From Myxococcales bacterium (lineage in GTDB: Bacteria > Lernaellota > Lernaellaia > Lernaellales > Lernaellaceae), in NCBI GenBank assembly GCA_012517325.1, contig JAAYVF010000116.1, positions 1-54,719 on the forward strand: a DNA stretch of 54,719 bases, read 5' to 3'. Positions 25,450 to 32,557 of the stretch are shown one piece after another. Every line of letters begins with the position of its first letter. The first letter of the stretch is position 1. Below the pieces are notes generated by a model. That model worked only from the letters and a program-made list of their open reading frames with translations. It did not search any database and was not told the DNA's origin. The translations under genes and the position numbers were made by a program.

Positions 25450-25685
25450 GGTGTGTCCCTCATTCCAAACTTTGAAACAATTTTTGGGGTGTTCGTGGCC
25501 CGGCGAAAGGCCAACCTTCAAACGCACGTCAGAAAACGAAAATTTTCGTATTGTCCTTATCAGAATGTGTTTTAGCTCACCGCGGCCGCCGCGCGCCCGG
25601 CCGCGTTCGACGCGGCGCGCCAACGGCCGAGTGTGCATTTTTACACAAACCTTGGAACGATTTCAACGCGGGGGTCCGCCCCGGT
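25450..25685. promoter_or_regulatory. Upstream region of the transketolase operon with a 14-bp palindrome
   Basis: Contains the perfect palindrome ACGAAAATTTTCGT at 25536-25549, 87 bases upstream of the transketolase start codon, in an A/T-rich pocket of an otherwise GC-rich gap. It could be an operator. No clear -35/-10 pair is visible. Confidence 0.4.
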
Positions 25686-26840
25686 TCAACCGGCGAAATA
25701 GCGCTCCAGCCGCTGCAGTCCCTCGGCCAGGTTTTCGTACGAGTTGGCGTAGCTCAGGCGCAGGTACCCCTCGCCGCCCGGGCCGAAATCGGTGCCCGGC
25801 GTCACCGCCACGCCCGCCCGTTCGAGGATGTCGAACGCCAGCTCGTAGCTGTTCAGGCCGCGCTTGGCGCACTGGGCCTTGGCGTTGCCGAAGACGTAGA
25901 ACGCGCCGGTCGGCGCGACGGTCACGCCCAGGCCGATCTCGCGGCAGCGCGCCAGCAACAGCCGGCGGCGGCGGTCGTAGGCCAGACGCATGGCCTCGAT
26001 TTCAGCGGCGCAACCTTGCAAGGCGGTGACGGCGGCGGCCTGGACGAAATCGCCGGCGGAGATGAAAAAGTTCTGCTGCATTTTCTGGATCGGCCGCGCC
26101 AGTTCGGGCGGCACGATCAGGTAGCCCAGGCGCCAGCCGGTCATCGCGAAGCATTTCGAGAAGCCGTTGACGATCACCGTCCGCTCGCTGAATTCGCGGG
26201 CGCTGGCCGCGCGGCCCTCGTAAACCAGGCCGTGGTAGATTTCGTCGCTGACCACCACCGGGCCCAGATCGCAGATGGCCGCCAGGCGCTCGCGGTCCAG
26301 CAGGTTGCCGGTCGGGTTGGACGGGCTGTTGACGAGGATCGCCTTGGTGCGGGGGGTGATTTTCGCGGCGATCGCCTCGGGCCGGTACTGAAAGCCGTCT
26401 TCCTCGTACACGTCGACGAACACCGGCGTGCCGCCGCCGAAAGCGACGATTTGCGGATAGCAGGCGTAGCCGGGATTGGCGAGGATGACCTCGTCGCCCG
26501 GATCGCACAGCGCCTGAAAGGCCAGCAGCAGGGCCGGGCTGGAACCGGTGGTGACGATGATCGCGTCGGGGTCGATGGTGGTGCCGTACTGCTCGGCGTG
26601 CCAGCGGGCGATGGCCGCGCGCAGTTCGCGGCGCCCCATGCTGTGCGTGTAGTGGGTGCGGCCGGCGCGCAGCGCCTCGGCGGCCGCGTCGATGACGCAG
26701 GCGGGCGAATCGAAATCGGGTTCGCCGACCTCCAGGTGGATGACGTGCCGGCCGGCGGCTTCCATCGCCTGCGCCTTTTCCAACACTTCCATCACCAGAA
26801 ACGGCGGAATCGAAACGCTTTTTTCGCTGGGCTTGATCAT
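25686..26840 (-). CDS. Class I/II PLP-dependent aminotransferase (fold type I)
   Basis: 384 aa. Family motifs are in order: HVIHLEVGEPDFDSP near 32, THYTHSMGRRELRAAIA, TTGSSPALLLAFQAL (phosphate-contacting), NPGYACYPQ, VNSPSNPTGN near 170, VVSDEIYHGLVYEG (Asp and Tyr contacting PLP), and NGFSKCFAMTGWRLGYL with the PLP lysine. The substrate carboxylate-binding Arg lies in GYLRLSYANS near the end. It resembles aspartate or aromatic aminotransferases of the 1-gamma branch. Single gene; exact amino acid not predictable. Confidence 0.94.
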   Translation of the reverse strand: MIKPSEKSVSIPPFLVMEVLEKAQAMEAAGRHVIHLEVGEPDFDSPACVIDAAAEALRAGRTHYTHSMGRRELRAAIARWHAEQYGTTIDPDAIIVTTGSSPALLLAFQALCDPGDEVILANPGYACYPQIVAFGGGTPVFVDVYEEDGFQYRPEAIAAKITPRTKAILVNSPSNPTGNLLDRERLAAICDLGPVVVSDEIYHGLVYEGRAASAREFSERTVIVNGFSKCFAMTGWRLGYLIVPPELARPIQKMQQNFFISAGDFVQAAAVTALQGCAAEIEAMRLAYDRRRRLLLARCREIGLGVTVAPTGAFYVFGNAKAQCAKRGLNSYELAFDILERAGVAVTPGTDFGPGGEGYLRLSYANSYENLAEGLQRLERYFAG

Positions 26841-26978
26841 GGTCGCGGTCCTCGGTTGCTGGGGATTTTTGTAGCATTTGCCCGCTGTCTTGGAAAGCGC
26901 CCGCCGGGTTTTCCCGGTTGACCGCGGGCCGGCGGCAACCCATTATTTAGCCAAGATCAGCAACCGGGAGCGGACGCG

Positions 26979-27335
26979 ATGCCGATTTACGAATACCGCT
27001 GCGAAAAGTGCGGCAAGGTCAGCAGCTTCATGGAGAAAATGTTCGAGCCGCCGCGCCTGTTCGGTCGCCGCAAGAAGTGCGCCCACTGCGGGTCGAAAAA
27101 ACTGACGAAAATCCCCAGCGGCTTCGGCATCAGCGTCGAACGGACGCGCAACGAAACGCTCAACGAGCTCAAATCGCTGGGCAACGTGCAGTTCGTGCCC
27201 CAGACGACGCCCCCCGCCCCCGCCGGCCCGCCCCCGGGCGGCTGCCCCTACGAAAAACAATTCAAGGAAGAGCAAGCCAAGGCCGACGCCGCCGAGCACG
27301 AACGCAAGGCGCGCGAACCGATCGTCGTTTCGTGA
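26979..27335 (+). CDS. FmdB-type zinc ribbon protein
   Basis: 118 aa. It begins MPIYEYRCEKCGK and has a second pair CAHCGSKKL, giving the C-x2-C plus C-x2-C zinc ribbon of the FmdB regulatory family; the middle carries TKIPSGFGI. A Pro-rich linker (about 72-88) leads to a charged helical tail. Length is a little over the usual 70-110. It is small and cytoplasmic. FmdB itself has been linked to amide-hydrolase expression, but most members have unknown function. Upstream purines GGGAGCGGACGCG precede the start. Confidence 0.85.
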   Translation: MPIYEYRCEKCGKVSSFMEKMFEPPRLFGRRKKCAHCGSKKLTKIPSGFGISVERTRNETLNELKSLGNVQFVPQTTPPAPAGPPPGGCPYEKQFKEEQAKADAAEHERKAREPIVVS

Positions 27336-27401
27336 TCTTCCCTACCGATTGAAAGCCCGACCAGCGACACCCGGGGAACCGGCGCCGGCGGCGCCGAGAT
27401 C

Positions 27402-28316
27402 TCAGTTGGACTGTTCCAGCGTCTGCACCAGCAGCATCAGGGTGCGGTTGACCGGCGCGTCCAGCCCCAGGCTTTCGGCCAGTTTGACCACCGCCCCGTT
27501 GAGGGCTTCGATCTCGGTGCGCCGCTTTTTGAACAGGTCTTGCAGCATGGTGGGCAGGTGATCCGCGGTGTGGGCGAGATACTGCTCCACCTGGGTGACG
27601 GGGCTGTTGTAGGTCAGTTTGATGTTCGCCGCTTGCAGGATGCGTGCGGTTTCCTCGACCGCCAGGCGCATCAGTCGCCGGGCCGGATCCAGGTTGAGCA
27701 CGTTGCCGTGCCGCACCCGCGTCAGCGAGGCGATGGCGCCGACGCCGATCTGCACCAGCACGCGGCTCCAGCGCAACGACCGCAGGTCGTCGGCGACGGT
27801 GGTCTTGATGCCGTGCCGCGACAGGAAGGCCGCGGCCGCCGCCGTGCGTTCGGCGGCGAGCGGATCGAACGGGGCGATCGCGGTGTCGCCCCAGGCGGTG
27901 TGCAGCAGGTGCCCGGGGGCGAGCAGGGCCGCGCCGAGGTTCGTGGCGCCGCCGGCGACGCGTTCGGCGCCGAAGGTTGCGGCGAGGATTTCCTCGTTGC
28001 CGATGCCGTTTTGCAGCGACAGGACGAGGGTGCGCGCGTCGGCGAACGGCGCGGCGGCCTGGGCGGCGTCGGCGGTATCGTGGCATTTGACGAGGATGAC
28101 GATCAGCTCGGGCGGCGTGCGGGTCGTCGGCCGGTCGCCAATCGGCACCGGCAGGATTTCCGTGCCGCTGATGCCTTCCACGCGCAGCCCGCCGCGGCCG
28201 ACGGCCTGCACAAGGCGCGGATCCTTGTCGACGAGCATCACCGAGGCGCCGGAGCGATGGAGCAGGTAGGCCACGAGGCCGCCCATCGCGCCCGCGCCGA
28301 CGATCAAGGTATTCAT
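27402..28316 (-). CDS. Ketopantoate reductase family protein (PanE/ApbA)
   Basis: 304 aa from ATG 28316, where the Rossmann motif begins at once (MNTLIVGAGAMGGLVAYLL) and GAGGGGGGAG precedes it; the longer frame adds an unlikely N-terminus. Further PanE features: VILVKCHDTADAA (the conserved Lys region), LSLQNGIGNEEIL, and the C-terminal helical domain ending in QDLFKKRRTEIEALNGAVV and APVNRTLMLLV, which matches the family's D-x-x-x-x-R-x-T-E-I-D-x-L-N-G pattern. Ketopantoate to pantoate reduction with NADPH (coenzyme A synthesis) is the default; related 2-keto acid reductases look the same. Confidence 0.9.
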   Translation of the reverse strand: MNTLIVGAGAMGGLVAYLLHRSGASVMLVDKDPRLVQAVGRGGLRVEGISGTEILPVPIGDRPTTRTPPELIVILVKCHDTADAAQAAAPFADARTLVLSLQNGIGNEEILAATFGAERVAGGATNLGAALLAPGHLLHTAWGDTAIAPFDPLAAERTAAAAAFLSRHGIKTTVADDLRSLRWSRVLVQIGVGAIASLTRVRHGNVLNLDPARRLMRLAVEETARILQAANIKLTYNSPVTQVEQYLAHTADHLPTMLQDLFKKRRTEIEALNGAVVKLAESLGLDAPVNRTLMLLVQTLEQSN

Positions 28317-28430
28317 CTCCCCCCTCGAATCCAACGGCCGGCGAGCGAAGCCGGCCAACACCATCAATCCGCACGCCGCAGCCCTTCCCGCGATCCGGAA
28401 AGGGCTACGGGCGGATCCATTCGGTCCGGT

Positions 28431-28459
28431 AAAAAAAGGACCAGCCCGGGGCCGGTCCT
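28431..28459 (-). terminator. Rho-independent terminator after the zinc-knuckle membrane protein gene
   Basis: Stem AGGACC/GGTCCT (28437-28442 with 28454-28459) continued by GCCC/GGGC across a single-base bulge; on the minus strand seven U follow (A run 28431-28437). Confidence 0.82.
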
Positions 28460-28483
28460 GGCGATCAAACGAATCGCAACCGC

Positions 28484-29095
28484 TTAGAGCGGCTTGTTTT
28501 CGGGAGCTTTTTTCTCTTCGCCCTTTTTCTCGGGAGCCGCGGGAGCCGGAGCCGGCACCGCCACGCCTTCCAGCTTCGCCTTGATCAGCACGAGCTGCTT
28601 GGAGAGCACTTCGAGATCGGGCATCACGTCCGGGCCCGCCACGACTTTCATCGAGTTGACCGCGGATTGGAAGCTGTCGACGCTGCGCAGGAACATGACG
28701 CGATCGATGCGCTTATCGACCAATTCGCCGTTTTTCACGGCGGTCACGATGGATTCGTTCATCGCGTTGACTTTCAGATCCATCGCTTTTTCGAATTCCT
28801 CGAGATTCGGCGTATCGCGACGGGCATTGATGGCCACCAGCGCCAGCGCCAAAACGGCCAGGATCAAAGCCAGGCCCGGGATAAAGCCGATATGTTTCTT
28901 TTCGTCCACCTTCGTATCCTCCTTTTTACCAAGTTGCTGATTGTGTCCGGGATCCTTTGTCGCGAACGCCGGCGGAATTCCTTCCGGCGTTTCTTTTCGT
29001 TCCTGCAAAGTCCGATGAGTGGCGCAGTAGTCGGAACCAGCGACCGCGTTGGCCGGGCAGGCATTTCCCGTGCTGGTGACCGCACGACACTGCAT
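28484..29095 (-). CDS. Single-helix membrane protein with N-terminal CxxC/H zinc-knuckle-like motif
   Basis: 203 aa from ATG 29095. Residues 1-27 contain a cysteine/histidine pattern (CRAVTSTGNACPANAVAGSD, then YCATH) known from small zinc-binding modules of unknown function. After a 35-residue hydrophilic linker comes one membrane helix (IGFIPGLALILAVLALALVAI), then a helical domain (NLEEFEKAMDLKVNAMNES and beyond) and an Ala/Pro/Glu/Lys-rich tail. An internal GTG at 28909 with AAGGAGG 8 bases upstream would give a 141 aa form that starts just before the membrane helix, so a short form is likely made, perhaps as the main product. Function unknown. It carries its own terminator. Confidence 0.6.
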   Translation of the reverse strand: MQCRAVTSTGNACPANAVAGSDYCATHRTLQERKETPEGIPPAFATKDPGHNQQLGKKEDTKVDEKKHIGFIPGLALILAVLALALVAINARRDTPNLEEFEKAMDLKVNAMNESIVTAVKNGELVDKRIDRVMFLRSVDSFQSAVNSMKVVAGPDVMPDLEVLSKQLVLIKAKLEGVAVPAPAPAAPEKKGEEKKAPENKPL

Positions 29096-29235
29096 TCGGA
29101 TGGGAAACCCCGATTTCAAGAAAACAAAAAGTTTTCTATATGCTTCACCATAACAATCACGCCGAAGGGGTGTCAAGGCAATCCTTGTCCATCCCCGGCG
29201 CGGCCCAAGCGAGAAAAAAACAAAATCCTTTGTTT

Positions 29236-30102
29236 TTACTTCGCTTTTTCCTTGAGCTTGGCGCGCAGCAATTCCAAACCGAACCGTTTCATCAGCATCC
29301 GGTCGAGCATCCCTTCGGGCATCAGGCGCTTGAGCAGCGGAAAACGGGTCGAACCCTCGCCCAGGCGGATCAGGCGCGGCGGCACCGGCTGCGTCAGCAG
29401 ATCGACCAACGTCCGCGAAAATTCGTCGGTCGGCGTGGCGTTTTCCTGCGAGGTCTGGGCGCGTTTGATCAGGAACTCGGCGATCGGATGGTAAAGCGAC
29501 CCGGGCCCGCCGAACTGGCCGGTCAGCGAGGCGGCGTTGTCGCCGAAGCGCGATTGGATCGCGCCGGGCTGCACCGCGACGACGTCCACGCCCAGCGGCG
29601 CCAGTTCCATGCGCAAGGCCTCGGAAAACGACTGCATCGCCGCCTTCGAGGCGCAGTAGGCGCCGGCGAACGGGGTGGTCAGCACGGCCGAGACGCTGGT
29701 GACGTTGACGATTCGCCCGAAGCCGTGCTTGACCATGTGCGGCACGACGGCCTGGATCAGGGCCAGCGCGCCGACGACGTTGGTTTCGAACTGCCGGCGG
29801 ATTTCGGGCAGCGGTAGTTCGATCGTCGGGCCGAACAGGCCGAAGCCGGCGTTGTTGATCAGCATATCGATCCGGCCTGCCGCCGCGAGGACCTCGTCCA
29901 CGGCGTGTTGGATCGAAGCGGGGTCGGTGACGTCGAGGGCCACGATGTCGAAATTTTCCGCCTTCAACTCGGTCAGCGATTCGGGGCGGCGCGCCGAGGC
30001 GAAAACGCGGTGCCGGCGTTGCCGGAAGTCGCGGGCCAGCGAATACCCGATGCCGGAAGAACAACCGGTGATCAATACATTCATTTGTTCGGGCATGGTC
30101 AT
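29236..30102 (-). CDS. Short-chain dehydrogenase/reductase (classical SDR)
   Basis: 288 aa. The nucleotide motif TGCSSGIG (about 12-19), ASARRPESL, the LDVTDPAS acidic turn, NNAGFGLFGP and the catalytic Ser-Tyr-Lys in NVTSVSAV and YCASK are all present. Arg residues after the second strand (ARRP) favour NADP(H). GAGGGA lies 6 bases before the ATG. The C-terminal 60 residues are helical and basic, longer than minimal SDRs. A substrate in lipid or steroid-type metabolism is possible, but nothing here decides it. Confidence 0.93.
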   Translation of the reverse strand: MTMPEQMNVLITGCSSGIGYSLARDFRQRRHRVFASARRPESLTELKAENFDIVALDVTDPASIQHAVDEVLAAAGRIDMLINNAGFGLFGPTIELPLPEIRRQFETNVVGALALIQAVVPHMVKHGFGRIVNVTSVSAVLTTPFAGAYCASKAAMQSFSEALRMELAPLGVDVVAVQPGAIQSRFGDNAASLTGQFGGPGSLYHPIAEFLIKRAQTSQENATPTDEFSRTLVDLLTQPVPPRLIRLGEGSTRFPLLKRLMPEGMLDRMLMKRFGLELLRAKLKEKAK

Positions 30103-30126
30103 GATCGGTCCCTCCCTCGCCGCGAC

Positions 30127-31053
30127 TCAATCGGCGGCGACGATCCAGTGTCCGGGCTCCACCTCCCGCCAGTCACCGACCGACGGAAACCGGTCAGGAG
30201 CCTCCGCTTCCGGCGCGCTCCCGTCCCGCATTAATATCCGACGCACCTCGGGATGCAAAGCGGGGATCGAGGCGATCAGCGATTGCGTATACGGGTGGCG
30301 CGGCCGCGCGATGACGGTCTCGGTCGGCCCCATTTCGACCGGCCGGCCGCGATACAGCACCAGCACCCGTTCGGTCAGCGCCCGCACCACGCGCAAATCG
30401 TGCGAAATGAACACCAGGGCGACGCGCGTCTCGCGGACCAGATCGGCGAGCAGCCGCAGAATCTGGGTCTGGATGGAGACGTCGAGGCTGGCGACCGGTT
30501 CGTCGGCCACCAGCAGGTCGGGCGAGACGATGAGCGCCCGCGCGATGCCGACGCGCTGGCGCTGGCCGCCCGACAGTTCGTGCGGCCGGCGGTTGAGCAG
30601 CGAGCGGTCGAGGCCGACCTTTTCCAGCCAGGCCGCGACCAGGGCGCGGCGCGCGGCGTCGTTTTCGCCCAGGCCATGCACCTTGAGCGGCTCGGCGATC
30701 GCGGCGCCGATGCGCAGGCGCGGATCCAGCGCGCCGGCGTTGTCCTGAAAGATCATCTGCACCCGGCGCCGCACGCGCCGGCGCGCCTCGCCGGTCACAC
30801 GGTGCACGTCCGCGCCGTCGAGCAGCACGCGCCCCGCGTCCGGCGTCACCAGGCCGACGATGATCCGGCCCAACGTGGTTTTGCCGGAGCCGGATTCGCC
30901 GACCACGCCCAGCTTCTCGCCGGGCCCCAGCGTCAAGCCGACTTCGCGCAGAGCCGCCACCGGCCGCCCGCGCCGGTTCATCAGGCCGCCGGCGGCGTGA
31001 AACGTCTTGCTCACGCCTTCCACGACCAGCCATTGCTTTGCAACGTCAGACAT
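30127..31053 (-). CDS. Oligopeptide-type ABC transporter ATP-binding protein (OppF/DppF-like), without permease nearby
   Basis: 308 aa. Walker A GESGSGKTTLG, Q-loop QMIFQDNAGALDPRL (the S/A-L-D/N-P-R variant of OppF), signature LSGGQRQRVGIARAL, Walker B LLVADEPVASLDVS and the H-loop FISHDLRVV are intact. The tail RHPYTQSLIASIP is the oligopeptide/dipeptide transporter extension. Start ATG 31053 overlaps the archease gene by 8 bases, so it is the last gene of the HDAC-archease operon. No Opp permease or binding protein lies in the window, so partner subunits must be elsewhere. Confidence 0.93.
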   Translation of the reverse strand: MSDVAKQWLVVEGVSKTFHAAGGLMNRRGRPVAALREVGLTLGPGEKLGVVGESGSGKTTLGRIIVGLVTPDAGRVLLDGADVHRVTGEARRRVRRRVQMIFQDNAGALDPRLRIGAAIAEPLKVHGLGENDAARRALVAAWLEKVGLDRSLLNRRPHELSGGQRQRVGIARALIVSPDLLVADEPVASLDVSIQTQILRLLADLVRETRVALVFISHDLRVVRALTERVLVLYRGRPVEMGPTETVIARPRHPYTQSLIASIPALHPEVRRILMRDGSAPEAEAPDRFPSVGDWREVEPGHWIVAAD

Positions 31054-31453
31054 CGAAAACGATCCGCACCCGCCAGCCGTCCGCCGCGGCGACGACCGCC
31101 AGATTGTGATAAGTCACCGCCTTGATCGCCCCCGCCGGCGCGACCAGCGGCAAAAAGTCGACCTCGCCGGCCAGTTCGCGGTTGGTCGCCGTCGTCAGGC
31201 GCACCGCCACCGGCGCTCGTTTTTCCACTTCCGACAGATACAACAGTTCCGCCAGCCACCGGACCAGCAGTTCCTCGCGATCCGGGCCCGAGAGCGCCAG
31301 CCGCCGTGCCTTGCCCGGCGCCCGTTCGTCGACCCCGCCAAGTCGGGCGGCCAGCGCCCGCGTGGCTTCGACGACCAGCGCCGGCCAATCCGGCGCGGTG
31401 ATTTCGAGGCAGAGATCGGCGGTGTGCGGCAGTTCCCGCCACGGCATGGTCAT
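31046..31453 (-). CDS. Archease (RtcB RNA-ligase activator)
   Basis: 135 aa. Archease features: ELPHTADLCLEI at the start (the H-T-A-D acid/His metal site), REELLVRWLAELLYLSEVE, GEVDF and the closing IKAVTYHNLAV, where the Asp/His/Asn site of the family sits. It overlaps the HDAC-like gene by 4 bases (ATGA). Archease speeds guanylylation and multiple turnover of the RNA ligase RtcB; no rtcB gene is in the window. Its presence beside a deacetylase and an ABC ATPase is unusual. Cytoplasmic. Confidence 0.92.
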   Translation of the reverse strand: MTMPWRELPHTADLCLEITAPDWPALVVEATRALAARLGGVDERAPGKARRLALSGPDREELLVRWLAELLYLSEVEKRAPVAVRLTTATNRELAGEVDFLPLVAPAGAIKAVTYHNLAVVAAADGWRVRIVFDV

Positions 31454-32502
31454 TCGCCCGCGCGCAACGACTTCCAGAACGGCCGTTGGTTTTCGAGCAC
31501 CTTGCGAATCACCATTTCAGTCATTTCCTCGCGGAGCAGAGGCGGATTCGCCCAGGCCGCCGGGGCGCGGTCATCGAGCAGCACCTGCAGCGTTTTGCGC
31601 ACGCCGTCGGTCAGGCCGCCGAGGTGGTAGCCGCCCTCCAGCGCGAACAGGAGCCGGCCGTGGGCGCATTGCCGGGCGATCTCGATCAGGCGTTCGGTCA
31701 ACACGCCGTAGGCTTCGGTGGTGAGTTTCATCGCGCCGAGCGGATCGTTCTCGTAGGTGTCGTAGCCCGCGCTGACGATGACCAGATCGGGCTCGTATTC
31801 CAGGGCGATCGGCTTGATGATCCGGTCCATGAAGGCCAGATAATCGCCGCCCCCGAACCCGCCCGACAGCGGAATGTTGACCGTGTAACCCTCGCCCTCG
31901 CCGAATCCGACTTCGTTGAAGTTGCCGGTGCCCGGGTAATAGGGGAACTGATGGGTGGAGACGTACAGCACGCGGTGCGAGCGCTCGAAGCAATGCTGCG
32001 TGCCGTTGCCGTGGTGCAAATCCCAGTCGTAGATCAGCACCCGGCGCGCCTGGTGTTTCTTGAGCGCGTATTCGGCGGCGATCGCCACGTTGTTGAACAG
32101 GCAGAAACCCATCGAATGATTCGCCTCGGCGTGGTGGCCCGGCGGCCGCACCGCCGCAAAGACGTGCTCGACCTCGCCGGCGTACAGGGCGTCGACCGCC
32201 GTCAACAGGCCGCCAGCGGCCAGCAGCGAAGCGCGATACGTCTGCGGGCAGGTGCCGGTATCCGGATCGAGCCGCACGTAGCGCCCCTCGGTGCGCGCCA
32301 CCATATCGACATAATTCCGGTCGTGGACCCAGGTCAGTTCCTCGAGCGAGGCCTCGCGGGGCGCGATCATCGTCAGGCGGTCGGCGAACTCACGGGCGAC
32401 CATATCGTAAATGGAGATCAGTCGATCGGGGCTTTCCGGATGGTAATCGTCGATCACGTGCTCGAGATAGAGCGGGTGCTGCACGAAACCGGTCTTGGCC
32501 AT
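31450..32502 (-). CDS. Histone deacetylase family hydrolase (class II-like, acetylpolyamine/acetoin type)
   Basis: 350 aa. The zinc amidohydrolase motifs are intact: HPLYLEHVIDDYHPESPDRL near the start, RPPGHHAEANHSMGFCLFNN with the catalytic His pair, IYDWDLHHGNGTQH (metal-binding Asp and His), SAGYDTYENDPLG (metal Asp) and LEGGYHLGGL (transition-state Tyr). GGAGG precedes the ATG. Prokaryotic relatives deacetylate polyamines, acetoin-related enzymes or other small substrates. First gene of a three-gene, overlapping operon with archease and the OppF-like ATPase. Confidence 0.94.
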   Translation of the reverse strand: MAKTGFVQHPLYLEHVIDDYHPESPDRLISIYDMVAREFADRLTMIAPREASLEELTWVHDRNYVDMVARTEGRYVRLDPDTGTCPQTYRASLLAAGGLLTAVDALYAGEVEHVFAAVRPPGHHAEANHSMGFCLFNNVAIAAEYALKKHQARRVLIYDWDLHHGNGTQHCFERSHRVLYVSTHQFPYYPGTGNFNEVGFGEGEGYTVNIPLSGGFGGGDYLAFMDRIIKPIALEYEPDLVIVSAGYDTYENDPLGAMKLTTEAYGVLTERLIEIARQCAHGRLLFALEGGYHLGGLTDGVRKTLQVLLDDRAPAAWANPPLLREEMTEMVIRKVLENQRPFWKSLRAGE

Positions 32503-32557
32503 GACGAACGTCCTCCGGACGAGATGCCCGCCAATTATCCGGCATTAACCCGGGTTG

